This document shows positions 29,949 through 38,342 of a stretch of 64,000 nucleotides of DNA, in pieces (position 1 is the first letter of the stretch; each line of letters starts with the position of its first letter). The notes beneath the pieces were generated by a model, which saw only the letters and a program-made list of their open reading frames with translations, was not told the DNA's origin and ran no database searches. The translations under genes and the position numbers were made by a program. The DNA is taken from NCBI RefSeq assembly GCF_020880415.1, contig NZ_JAJIUJ010000011.1, forward strand, positions 34,462-98,461, written 5' to 3'. Source of the DNA: Xanthomonas euvesicatoria pv. euvesicatoria (GTDB lineage: Bacteria > Pseudomonadota > Gammaproteobacteria > Xanthomonadales > Xanthomonadaceae).

Positions 29949-30026
29949 AGCACCTTCCTCTCCAATACCAGTGCAAGCGCCGCGCTGCGGCTTTGTACGA
30001 ATCCCGAATCACGCATGTCCAATCCC
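29917..30026. repeat. Heptamer-type inverted repeat element at the mlaE-mlaF junction
   Basis: Left arm 29917-29948 (GGATTGGGGAGTGGGGATTC and on) and right arm 29998-30026 (CGAATCCCGAATCACGC and on, ending CCAATCCC), 49 bases apart. Both arms are made of GGGATT(C/G)-like units in opposite orientation. The left arm contains the mlaF start codon. Same family as the elements in purL and upstream of valS. Confidence 0.7.
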
Positions 30027-30033
30027 GGCTTCA

Positions 30034-31146
30034 TCACCACCCCATCTTCATGAACCACAACGCCGCGATCGCGTCGAGGATGATGACCAGGGAAATCGTC
30101 TGCACCACCGAGGACGTGGTGCGTTCGCCCACCGATTGCGCGGTGCCGCTGACCTTCAGCCCTTCCAGGCAGCCGATCAGGCCGATCACCAGCGCAAACA
30201 GCGGCGCCTTCGAGAGCCCGACCAGGAAATGCCGCAACTGGATGGTTTCGTGCATGCGCGCCAGATACATTTGCGGCGGAATATCCAGGTCGAACGCGCC
30301 CACGGTGACGCCACCGGCCAGGCCGGCGATCATCGCGATGAAGGTCAGCAGCGGCAGGGTGAAGATCAGCGCGAGCAGGCGCGGGATCACCAGCAGGTCG
30401 ATCGGGTCCAGGCCCAGGGTGCGGATCGCGTCCACTTCCTCGCGCGATTTCATCGCGCCGATCTGCGCGGTGAAGGCGCTGGCGGTGCGGCCTGCCAACA
30501 CAATTGCCGTCAGCAGCACCGCGAATTCGCGCAGGAAGGCGATGGACACCAGCTCCACCACGTAAATTTCCGCACCGAAGTCGCGCAGGATGGTCGAGCC
30601 CAGGAAGGCGATCACCGCGCCCACCAGATACGACAGCAGCACCACCAGCGGCACCGCGTCCAGGCCCACCTGCTCCATGTGATGCACGGTGGAGGTTAGC
30701 CGGAAGCGCCGCGGCTCGTGGATCAGCCGCATGATCTTGACCAGGTTTTCGCCCAGAAAACTGTTCAACTCCAGGATGTCCTGGCCGACGCGATGCGTGG
30801 CCCGGCCCAGGCGGTCGAGCGCGGCGACGAAGCCGTAATCGCGTTTGGGCTTGGGGCGCTCGTCGTTGAGTTCCTCAATGGTGCACACCAGTGCCTGGTG
30901 CTCATCGCGGAAATCGATCGCGTCTTCCTTCAGGCCCATGCGGCCGGCAAAGCGCAGCAGCTGCAGTACGCCGGCCGAATCCAGCTGCTGGATGCCGCGC
31001 GCGTCGATGCGGCGCACCCCGTCGGGTACGGCCTGCAGCAGTTCTGCCTGGGGCAGGGCGGTCGCCAGGACCCAACTGCCAACGAGGCGGACCTGTGCCT
31101 GATCCTGCGAGTCTTGTTCGATGCGTGGAGGTTGCGGTTTGATCAT
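30034..31146 (-). CDS. mlaE: MlaE-like permease with fused N-terminal STAS domain
   Basis: 370 residues from ATG 31146. Residues 1 to about 110 form a STAS-like domain ([21 protein letters not shown]). Residues about 125-370 are the MlaE permease with five to six membrane helices and [20 protein letters not shown], a conserved cytoplasmic loop. In E. coli the STAS protein is separate (MlaB); here it is fused and no mlaB or mlaC follows. First gene of mlaE-mlaF-mlaD-lipoprotein, divergent from the ThrE-like exporter. Longer upstream starts look non-coding. Confidence 0.92.
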   Translation of the reverse strand: MIKPQPPRIEQDSQDQAQVRLVGSWVLATALPQAELLQAVPDGVRRIDARGIQQLDSAGVLQLLRFAGRMGLKEDAIDFRDEHQALVCTIEELNDERPKPKRDYGFVAALDRLGRATHRVGQDILELNSFLGENLVKIMRLIHEPRRFRLTSTVHHMEQVGLDAVPLVVLLSYLVGAVIAFLGSTILRDFGAEIYVVELVSIAFLREFAVLLTAIVLAGRTASAFTAQIGAMKSREEVDAIRTLGLDPIDLLVIPRLLALIFTLPLLTFIAMIAGLAGGVTVGAFDLDIPPQMYLARMHETIQLRHFLVGLSKAPLFALVIGLIGCLEGLKVSGTAQSVGERTTSSVVQTISLVIILDAIAALWFMKMGW

Positions 31147-31314
31147 GGGTGGCCTGTCCGTGGCGCCAGCATACAGGGCCAATGTGAGCGACGGATGGGG
31201 ACGCAACCGCAGCGGTGTGCCGATGGCCGTCGATGAGGGCGCCGGGTACGCGCGCTGCGGCATACACTGGCGGCCTCGCCGGACACGGCGTTTCTCCGAT
31301 CCGACCCGCCACGC

Positions 31315-32574
31315 ATGTCCGCTGCCACCGTCGTCCTCCCTTCCGCCAGCGCCACCTACGCCCAGCGCGTCGCCTTCGTGTCCGAAATTGCCGGGCGCCT
31401 GCATTCCTATGGCACCACCGCGCAGCGGCTGGAAGCAGCGGTGGTGGGGTTGTCGCAGAAGCTGGGCCTGGACTGCGAGCCCTGGTCCAACCCCACTGGC
31501 ATCATCCTGAGCTTCAGCGACCCCACCAAGGCGATCGGTTCCAGCGACATCACCCGGGTGATTCGCCTCGCGCCGGGCGAAAACGATCTCTACAAGCTCA
31601 GCGTGGCCGATTATGTGGCCGACAGCGTGGCCAACGGCCGCATGAGCATCGCGCAAGGACACACCGCATTGCGCCGGCTGGACCGCGAGGTGGACCGGCG
31701 CGGCAAGACCCTGCAGGTGCTGGCGTTCGGGCTGGCCGCCGCCGGCGTGGCCGGGCTCTGGAAGCTGCCATGGCTGGATATCGCCACGGCCGGGGCGATC
31801 GGCATGTCGATCGGCCTGCTCACCCAGTACACCGACAAGCGCGCTGCCACCAAGGAAGCCGGCGAGGCGCTGGCCGGTCTGCTGGCGGGCGTGGTGGCCG
31901 CGCTGGTGGCCTCGCTGATCGGGCCGTTGAACCTCAACACGGTGATCATCGCTTCGCTGGTGGTACTACTGCCGGGCATGTCATTGACCAATGCGTTCAA
32001 CGAGCTGGCCAGCCAGCATTGGGTCTCCGGCACCGCGCGTCTGGCCGGTGCGGTCACCACGGTGCTCAAGCTGACCGTAGGTGCGGTCATTGCGGTGACC
32101 CTGACCCAACTGGTTGGCCTGCATCCCCAGGGGGCCGCCCTGCGGCCGCAGGCCGGCTGGGTGGAATGGGCCTCGCTGGTGGTGGCCGCTTATGCGTTCG
32201 CGGTCCTGTTCAAGGCCAATCGACGCGATTATTTATGGATCATGGCGGCGGCCATGTCAGGTTATGTCATCGCGCGTTATGCAGGACATGCCTGGGGTGG
32301 TCCGGCCGGGGTATTCGCTTCGGCAATGGCATTGACCGCTGCGGGCAATTTATTCGGGCGCGTGGTCCACAAGCCCGGTGCGCTGATCCGGTTGCCCGGC
32401 ATCATCATGCTGGTGCCCGGGAGCGTCAGTTTGCGTGGCTTTTTGACCTTGGTGCAGCAACAGGATGTCAGCGTCGGACAAGCCGCACTCTTGGCGGTGA
32501 CCAATATCGTGATGGCATTGATGGCCGGATTGCTGTTTGGCAATCTGCTCATTCCGGCCCGCAAGAATTTATAA
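31315..32574 (+). CDS. ThrE-like threonine/serine exporter family protein
   Basis: 419 residues. A soluble N-terminal part (about 1-130; RLHSYGTTAQRLE, SNPTGIILSF, VIRLAPGENDLYKL) matches the DUF1212/ThrE N-domain. About ten membrane helices follow (about 135-415), ending IPARKNL. The single gene combines both halves that are split in some bacteria. Predicted inner-membrane exporter of small amino acids; the substrate is not provable from sequence. Monocistronic, with a clean terminator after it. Divergent from mlaE. Confidence 0.88.
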   Translation: MSAATVVLPSASATYAQRVAFVSEIAGRLHSYGTTAQRLEAAVVGLSQKLGLDCEPWSNPTGIILSFSDPTKAIGSSDITRVIRLAPGENDLYKLSVADYVADSVANGRMSIAQGHTALRRLDREVDRRGKTLQVLAFGLAAAGVAGLWKLPWLDIATAGAIGMSIGLLTQYTDKRAATKEAGEALAGLLAGVVAALVASLIGPLNLNTVIIASLVVLLPGMSLTNAFNELASQHWVSGTARLAGAVTTVLKLTVGAVIAVTLTQLVGLHPQGAALRPQAGWVEWASLVVAAYAFAVLFKANRRDYLWIMAAAMSGYVIARYAGHAWGGPAGVFASAMALTAAGNLFGRVVHKPGALIRLPGIIMLVPGSVSLRGFLTLVQQQDVSVGQAALLAVTNIVMALMAGLLFGNLLIPARKNL

Positions 32575-32590
32575 GGGCAAACACCCCGCA

Positions 32591-32620
32591 ATAAAAACGC
32601 CGGCATGGCCGGCGTTTTAT
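32591..32620. terminator. Bidirectional rho-independent terminator
   Basis: Stem AAAACGCCGGC/GCCGGCGTTTT with an ATG loop, preceded by A-rich and followed by T-rich sequence. It lies 16 bases after the exporter stop and 9 bases beyond the stop of the convergent H-NS-like gene. Confidence 0.9.
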
Positions 32621-32629
32621 TGGTTTGAA

Positions 32630-33091
32630 TCAGGCAGCCTTGGACTTCTTGGCGGCGCGCTTGGTGACGGCCTTGCGCGGCGAGGACTTCTTGGCGGTTG
32701 CTTTTTTCGCACCGCCGACCTTGCTGATCAGGAAGTCTTCCACCTTCTTGCCGGCGGCGGTCAACTCGGCCAGCCAGCGCGGCTGCTTGCCACGGCCGGT
32801 CCAGGTTTCCTGGGCGTTGGCGGGGTTGCGATACTTCGGCGGCACCTTGCCCAGCTTGCGGCCGGCACGCGGACCCGGCTTGCCGGCACCGGCCGGACGG
32901 CCCGGACCGGCACTGGCAGAAGCGCCAAACAATTCTTCGATGGAATAACCCTGGGCTTTTGCAGCGCGGACCAGCTGCGTGCGGACCTTGGCGATCGGCG
33001 CGCGCTTGGCAACCACGGTCTGCTGCTTCTTTGCATTTTTGATCAGGGCGCTCAACTGCTTGGCCGACAGGCCACTAAGATCGATCGACAT
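32630..33091 (-). CDS. H-NS-family nucleoid protein with Lys/Ala-rich C-terminal tail
   Basis: 153 residues from ATG 33091 (a GTG directly before it is possible). The N-terminal helical part (LSAKQLSALIKNAKKQQ) is the oligomerisation region. The conserved DNA-binding motif YRNPANAQETWTGRGKQPRW is at about 87-106. After the H-NS domain comes a tail of about 30 residues rich in Lys, Ala and Arg (AKKATAKKSSPRKAVTKRAA), reminiscent of eukaryotic H1-like tails. It probably silences AT-rich, acquired DNA, such as the adhesin leader at 61 kb, but that target is a guess. Single gene with its own promoter region. Confidence 0.9.
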   Translation of the reverse strand: MSIDLSGLSAKQLSALIKNAKKQQTVVAKRAPIAKVRTQLVRAAKAQGYSIEELFGASASAGPGRPAGAGKPGPRAGRKLGKVPPKYRNPANAQETWTGRGKQPRWLAELTAAGKKVEDFLISKVGGAKKATAKKSSPRKAVTKRAAKKSKAA

Positions 33092-33171
33092 CACTGCTCC
33101 GGAAGATGAGAGAAAAAGAATGCCGGTCCATGGCAGCGGTGGCCATCATAAAGTGAGAAAACCGGTGTGAC

Positions 33172-33199
33172 AAATGCGCCGAAATAATTCGGCGCTTTG
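33172..33199 (-). terminator. Terminator of proS
   Basis: GCGCCGAA/TTCGGCGC, 8-bp stem with a 4-base AT loop, followed on the minus strand by ATTTG. It lies about 40 bases after the proS stop, and on the other strand upstream of the H-NS-like gene. Confidence 0.75.
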
Positions 33200-33234
33200 T
33201 GTTCATCCATTTGAAGCCGATACCCGGGGTTTGA

Positions 33235-34929
33235 TCAATGCCCCAGGCGGGAGAATAACGCTGCTTTATCCAGGCTTTCCGCTGCATCGGCGGTACGGGC
33301 GCGATATTCAAATGTGCCAGCCGCCAATCCACGTTCCGAGACCACCACCCGATGCGGAATGCCCAGCAGTTCCATATCGGCGAACATGGCGCCCGGGCGC
33401 AGTCCGCGATCGTCCAGGGCGGCATCCAGGCCGGCGGCAAGCAATTGGTCCAGCAAGGCCTGTGCGGCGGCGAGCACCTGTGGGTCCTGCTTGGGATTGA
33501 TCACGCAGACCACCACCTGCCACGGCGCCATCGGCGCGGGCCAGATGATGCCGGCATCGTCGTGGTTCTGTTCGATCGCCGCGGCCACGATGCGCGAAAT
33601 GCCGATGCCGTAGCAGCCCATCTTCATCACCGCCGCCTTGCCGCCTTCGTCGATGACAGTGGCTTGCAGCGCCTGCGCGTACTGGCTGCCAAGCTGGAAC
33701 ACATGGCCCACCTCGATGCCGCGAGCCAGGCGCAGTTCACCGCCGTCTGCCGCGCGTTCGCCTTCGACCACGTTGCGCACATCGGCCACGGTTTCCGGTT
33801 CGGGCAGGTCGCGGCCCCAGTTGACGCCGACCAGGTGGGCGCCGGACACATTCGCGCCGACCACGAAATCGGCCAGTGCGGCGACATCGCGGTCGGCCAC
33901 CACGCGCACCGGGCGCGCGGTGTTGACCGGGCCCAGGAAGCCCGGCTCGCAGCCGAGGTGTTCGCGGATTTCGCTTTCGTTGGCCAGGCGGTAATCGGCC
34001 AGACCGGGCACCTTGGCCAGCTTGATCTCGTTGACCGCGTGGTCGCCACGCACCAGTACCAGCACAAAGCCGGCCTGGGTCATCACCGCCACCGACTTGA
34101 CCGTGCGCTGCAGCGCGATGCCGAGCAACTGGGCCACGTCTTCGCAGGTCTTCTGGGTGGGCGTTGCCACCTGCTGCATTGCTTCGCTGGCCGCGGCGCG
34201 CGGGGCCGGCGGTGCCGCACTGGCGGTTTCCACGTTGGCGGCGTAATCGGAACCGGTGGAGAACGCCAGCGAGTCCTCGCCGGAGTCGGCGATGACGTGG
34301 AATTCCTGCGATGCATCGCCGCCGATGGCGCCGGAATCGGCCTGCACGGCGCGAAAATCCAGTCCCAGGCGGGTGAAGATGCGCGTATAGGCGGCGCGCA
34401 TGTTGTCGTATTCGCGTGCCATGTCCTCGTCAGTGAGATGGAACGAATACGCGTCCTTCATCAGGAACTCGCGCGCACGCATCACGCCGAAGCGCGGGCG
34501 GATCTCATCGCGGAATTTGGTCTGGATCTGATAGAAATTCAGCGGCAGCTGCTTGTAGCTGTTGATTTCCTGGCGCGCGAATTCGGCCGCGGCCTCTTCG
34601 GCGGTGGGGCTGTAGCAGAACTCCTGTTCCTTGCGGTCCTTGATCTTGAGCAGCTGCCCGCCGAACTTCTCCCAACGCCCGGTAGCGTCCCACAGCTCGC
34701 GCGGCTGGATGGTGGGAAACAGCACTTCCACTGCGCCGGCGCGGTTCATCTCTTCGCGCACGATGGCTTCGACCTTGCGCAACACGCGCAGGCCCAGCGG
34801 CGACCAGGTGTACAGCCCGGAGGCCAGCTTGCGGATCATGCCCGCGCGCAGCATCAGACGGTGGCTGACCAACTCGGCGTCGGCCGGGGTTTCCTTGGTG
34901 GTGTGCAGGTGGAACTGGGAAAGACGCAT
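33235..34929 (-). CDS. proS: Prolyl-tRNA synthetase (bacterial type with editing domain)
   Basis: 564 residues from ATG 34929, close to E. coli ProS. Class II motifs are present: [20 protein letters not shown] (motif 1 region), [33 protein letters not shown] (motif 2), and [18 protein letters not shown] (motif 3). The editing insertion sits between motifs 2 and 3 (about 230-390). The anticodon-binding domain is C-terminal ([17 protein letters not shown]). It charges tRNA-Pro. In-frame codons upstream of 34929 are low-complexity Arg/Pro/Ala and rejected as coding. Monocistronic. Confidence 0.97.
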
Positions 34930-35273
34930 CGGGCTTCGCTTGGGCGGAAAGCCGCTAGTTTGCCAGCCTCGCGCCCTGCCGGTCATTGCCAGGCGCGCGT
35001 TGCCGGTTGTCGCTGGCCGGCGCAGGCCCCTGCGGGGCGGCTCGAGTGGCAGGCTTGCCGGCGCATGTGCGCCGTAGGCCGCGCGGTCGTCCGCATGCAT
35101 CCATCACCGGTGCCCGGCGCTGGTGCAGCTCCCCGGGCCGCGCTTGCCACCACCTACGCATGTGTTGCCATCGGGTCGGGCGCGCTGGCTCTGCCGGTGG
35201 CCGCGGCACCAGGCGCTGAACCGCAGCCCTGCGGCGGGACGGCAACTCCCGTCCCCTGGGAGCTTTTCCCGGC
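34930..35273. other. GC-rich gene-free spacer
   Basis: 344 very GC-rich bases upstream of proS. I see no gene, clear promoter or repeat. Open frames here have Arg/Pro/Ala-rich translations typical of non-coding high-GC DNA. Confidence 0.5.
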
Positions 35274-35675
35274 TCAGGTGGCCGGGCCGCCTGGGGCTGC
35301 CGGCTTGCAATAGGCCTTGACGGCGGCGTCGGCCAGGTTCCTCTGGGTCGCCCGGGCTTCCTGGTCCAGGACGGCGCCAGGCTTGCTATCGGCGCCGGCC
35401 GCCATGGAGACCTCGCCCTTGCCGCTGAGCAGTTCCAGATTGCGGCGCGCGGTGAGGCAGTCGGCCGATTCGGGCGCGGCCGTCTCTGCTGCAGCGATGG
35501 CGGCGGTGCCGCTGCGCGCATCGATTCGGCGCGCTTCATAGCGCTGGCCGGTCGGTGGCGGGGTTTCGGTGTAGTGGGTCACGCCCTTGGCGTCCTTCCA
35601 CTTATAAAGATCGGTCGCGCCGGCGGCGGCGCTGACCAGCATCAACAGGGCGCAAAGCCCGGACGACAGCTGCAT
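35274..35675 (-). CDS. Periplasmic DUF4124-domain protein
   Basis: 133 residues from ATG 35675, preceded by AGGGGAAG. A Sec signal peptide (MQLSSGLCALLMLVSAAAGA) is followed by the DUF4124 motif DLYKWKDAKGVTHYTETPPP. Two Cys follow (SADCLTARRN and KAYCKP), probably disulfide-bonded. Function unknown for the family; the domain often occurs in envelope proteins. Divergent from pssA; the downstream spacer separates it from proS on the same strand. Confidence 0.85.
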   Translation of the reverse strand: MQLSSGLCALLMLVSAAAGATDLYKWKDAKGVTHYTETPPPTGQRYEARRIDARSGTAAIAAAETAAPESADCLTARRNLELLSGKGEVSMAAGADSKPGAVLDQEARATQRNLADAAVKAYCKPAAPGGPAT

Positions 35676-35806
35676 GTGGCTTCCCCTGGATGATTCCCGC
35701 CGCGATTGCAGCATCCGCAGCGGGCGCTGGCAAGTGATGGGCGCGCAGGGCGCTGAACCAGCCAGCGCGCTACCGCCGGACAGACCTCAGGCCCTACACT
35801 TGGCGG

Positions 35807-36580
35807 ATGGATGAGATGAGACCGCCCCCGCGCTCGCGCACGATTTACCTGCTGCCGAACCTGTTCACCACCGCCGGGCTGTTTTCCGGTTTCTACGCCA
35901 TCATCGCCGCCGCCAATGGACAGTTCGTCCAGGCCGCCATGGCGGTGTTCGTGGCTGCGGTGATGGACGGGCTGGATGGCAGGGTGGCGCGTCTGACCAA
36001 TACCAGCAGCGAATTCGGTGTGCAGTACGACTCGCTGGCCGATCTGGTCAGCTTCGGCATGGCGCCCGCGCTGGTGATGTACCACTGGTCGCTGTCGGCA
36101 CTGAAGTACGACAGTAGCGTGATGGGCCGGGTCGGTTGGTCGGCTGCCTTCCTGTATGCGGCCTGCGCGGCGCTGCGGCTGGCGCGCTTCAACACCCAGG
36201 TCGGCGTGGTCGACAAACGCTGGTTCATCGGCCTGGCCAGCCCGGCGGCGGCTGGTCTGATGATGTCCTTCGTTTGGGCCTTCGCCGACGACAGCCTGGG
36301 CTTCGATGGCGAGCAGCTGCGCTATGTGGCGCTGGCGGTCACGGTGGTGGCGGCGTTGCTGATGGTCAGCCGGATCCGGTTCTGGAGCTTCAAGGGCGGC
36401 GCGCGCGGCCCGCGTGCCGACCGCGTGCCGTTCCTGGCGCTGGCGATCGCCACGGTGGTGATTGCGCTGCTGGTGATCGATCTGGCGCGCTCGTTGCTGG
36501 TGATCGGGGTTCTGTACGCCTTGTCGGGTCCGTTGATGTGGTTGTGGCGACGCTGGCGGCGCGTGCCCGAGCTGCCATGA
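35807..36580 (+). CDS. pssA: CDP-diacylglycerol-serine O-phosphatidyltransferase
   Basis: 257 residues, with eight hydrophobic stretches. The CDP-alcohol phosphotransferase signature DG-x2-AR-x8-G-x3-D-x3-D is complete (DGLDGRVAR, then G, D and D in SSEFGVQYDSLAD) near residue 50. The RTIYLLPNLFTTAGLF start is typical of membrane-embedded PssA of the Bacillus/Xanthomonas type rather than soluble E. coli PssA. It makes phosphatidylserine, the precursor of phosphatidylethanolamine. It is followed after 10 bases by the HolD-like gene. Confidence 0.95.
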   Translation: MDEMRPPPRSRTIYLLPNLFTTAGLFSGFYAIIAAANGQFVQAAMAVFVAAVMDGLDGRVARLTNTSSEFGVQYDSLADLVSFGMAPALVMYHWSLSALKYDSSVMGRVGWSAAFLYAACAALRLARFNTQVGVVDKRWFIGLASPAAAGLMMSFVWAFADDSLGFDGEQLRYVALAVTVVAALLMVSRIRFWSFKGGARGPRADRVPFLALAIATVVIALLVIDLARSLLVIGVLYALSGPLMWLWRRWRRVPELP

Positions 36581-36590
36581 GCCGGTTTTC

Positions 36591-37058
36591 GTGAGCGAGG
36601 CGATGAGCGAGCCGATGTGGTCCGATCTGCAGGTGTCCTATCTGCAGGCGTTGGGGCACACCGTGTATCTGGATCGCGCTGCGGTCGATGCATTGCCGGC
36701 GCCTGTCGAGGTTGCCGAGCGCGCACCCACGGCCGCACCGACGCGTATGGAACGTGCGCCGTACCCTGCAACGGCCAATGCGCCCGTTGCGCGGCGGAAT
36801 GCACCGGCGGCACCGGCCCAAGCGCCCCGCGCGCCCAGCACTGCGCCAGCGTCGGCGCCGCAACGGCGCAGCCGTGTCGGCATGCCGGATCGCCTGCAGA
36901 TGGCCTTGCTGCGCGCGTCCGGCTGCAATCCGGGCGATCCTGCGACCCAGGCCTTGATGGCCTCCTGGCCGCTGGCGGAACTGCGCGGCAATCCGGCCGC
37001 CAAGCGTGCGCTGTGGCCGCAGCTGCGCGCGCTGCGTCGGCGCCGGGACCCGGCGTGA
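36591..37058 (+). CDS. holD: Probable DNA polymerase III psi subunit (HolD-like)
   Basis: 155 residues from GTG 36591; ATGs at 36603 and 36615 are equally possible starts. The N-terminus (WSDLQVSYLQALGHTVYLDR) and C-terminus (SWPLAELRGNPAAKRALWPQL) are joined by a Pro/Ala-rich linker of about 60 residues. The C-terminal pattern L-x-x-L-R-x-N-P-x-A-x-x-A-L-W is what I remember from E. coli HolD, and the gene overlaps rimI, as holD adjoins rimI in enterobacteria. Psi bridges the clamp loader and chi (HolC), whose gene is at 48.3 kb. The linker makes it longer than E. coli psi (137). Identification rests on short similarity plus synteny. Confidence 0.7.
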   Translation: MSEAMSEPMWSDLQVSYLQALGHTVYLDRAAVDALPAPVEVAERAPTAAPTRMERAPYPATANAPVARRNAPAAPAQAPRAPSTAPASAPQRRSRVGMPDRLQMALLRASGCNPGDPATQALMASWPLAELRGNPAAKRALWPQLRALRRRRDPA

Positions 37059-37537
37059 GCGCATTGAACGCGCCGCAACCAACCTCGCTGCGCGCCATGC
37101 GCGAGAGCGACCTGGATGCGGTGATGGAGATCGAGCTGCGCGCCTATCCATTTCCGTGGACGCGCAACATCTTTCGCGACTGCCTGCAGGCCGGGTACCC
37201 CGGCTGGGTGATGGAGCAGGGCGGCCGTGTCATCGGCTATGGCGTGATCAGTATCGCCGCCGACGAGGCGCACGTGCTCAACGTCTGCATCGCACCGGAG
37301 GCGCAATCGCAAGGACACGGTCGCGTGTTGCTGCGCGCGCTGATCAAGGGCGCCTGCGATCGCGGTGCGCGGCGCGCGTTCCTGGAAGTGCGCCCGTCCA
37401 ATCCATCGGCGATCGCGCTGTACCACTCCGAAGGCTTCAACGAAATCGGCCGGCGCCCGCGCTATTACCCATCCCACACCGGGCGCGAAGACGCGTTGGT
37501 GATGGCGATCGAATTGTTCTTCGAAGGGTTTTCCTGA
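37055..37537 (+). CDS. rimI: Ribosomal protein S18 alanine N-acetyltransferase
   Basis: 160 residues from GTG 37055, overlapping the previous stop (GTGA); ATG 37097 is an alternative. GNAT fold: MRESDLDAVMEIELRAYPFPWT is the RimI N-terminal signature, and the acetyl-CoA loop lies in APEAQSQGHGRVLL. LEVRPSNPSAIALYHSEGFNEIGRRPRYY is the diagnostic C-terminal block. It acetylates the N-terminal Ala of ribosomal protein S18. Translationally coupled to the HolD-like gene. Confidence 0.94.
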   Translation: MSALNAPQPTSLRAMRESDLDAVMEIELRAYPFPWTRNIFRDCLQAGYPGWVMEQGGRVIGYGVISIAADEAHVLNVCIAPEAQSQGHGRVLLRALIKGACDRGARRAFLEVRPSNPSAIALYHSEGFNEIGRRPRYYPSHTGREDALVMAIELFFEGFS

Positions 37538-38342
37538 GCGCACGCACTCGTCGTTGAGGATGCGGCTGGTTGGCGTCGCTGCGGTGCGCGATTGCTGCGC
37601 TGGATGCCGGCGCTGATGGTTTTTCGATTCGATGCTTGCGCTGAGCGGTTGCGTGACGCACCTGCGCATGGCCCGTGTGGCATCACGCTTGCCCAACGGG
37701 CTGGTCTTGCGCACTACCACCCGGCTTGATGAGGTCCGCAGCGAAACGGTAGCCCAATTGATTAAGGGCAGCGCTGACCCATGCGTATCAAAACGCGTGG
37801 GGTCAACACAATGCTGCGCCTGTGCAATCGATCCCAACGTGGTCATGTGGAATGCCGGCAACACTGCGGCGATGGGTTTGCGCTTCGCGCAGGGCGTTGG
37901 CAGATACGTCCGTCTGCGAGGTGGCGAATGTTTCGCCATGGGCCGATAAGCGCTTTTTTCGTTGCGGTGTATGTCCAATGCCGCAGCGCGGCAATGGATT
38001 GCAACGACGAGCGCGCCGAAAAATACAGGTATTTGCACGGTGGCGCGCTTTCTCGCGTGGCACCCCGCATGGCGTGACACCCAATCTTGCTGCGTTGCAG
38101 TGTCCTTGCGCTGTCTCCGTGTGTCCTGATCGCAGCGTTTTGTCTCTTCTTTTGTGTCTCGCAAGCGTTTGCGTGATTACGCATGCATGTCCGAAAAACG
38201 TCTAGATACAAGCGGTTGCAATGCTCCTAGTATCGGTTCCGCGGAATGGAATATTCCACAGCTGAATAATACGTTCCGAGTCTGCTGGGCCAGGGGTGCG
38301 CCGCTGCGTGGCGCATCGAACCCATCTGAGGGAGAGATCAAG
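37538..38342. other. Long gene-free region upstream of the pectate lyase
   Basis: 805 bases between rimI and the pectate lyase start. Open frames here have poor coding character. The last 200 bases are less GC-rich and hold two adjoining palindromes (38237-38258). It should contain the regulated promoter of the lyase and could hide a small RNA, but I see no defined one. Confidence 0.5.
38237..38258. promoter_or_regulatory. Two abutting perfect palindromes upstream of the pectate lyase
   Basis: TTCCGCGGAA (38237-38246) directly adjoins TGGAATATTCCA (38247-38258). Both are perfect, about 85-105 bases before the lyase ATG. A likely operator for a dimeric regulator; which one is not known. Confidence 0.5.

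Noticed and set aside
37632..37949. 105-codon frame beginning MLALSGC, lipoprotein-like
   Set aside because: The putative signal is too short and lacks a charged start; the rest shows no conserved-looking pattern and no ribosome binding site.
37880..37990. Plant-inducible promoter box upstream of the pectate lyase
   Set aside because: Two TTCG elements are present but 21 bases apart instead of about 15, and too far from the start codon.
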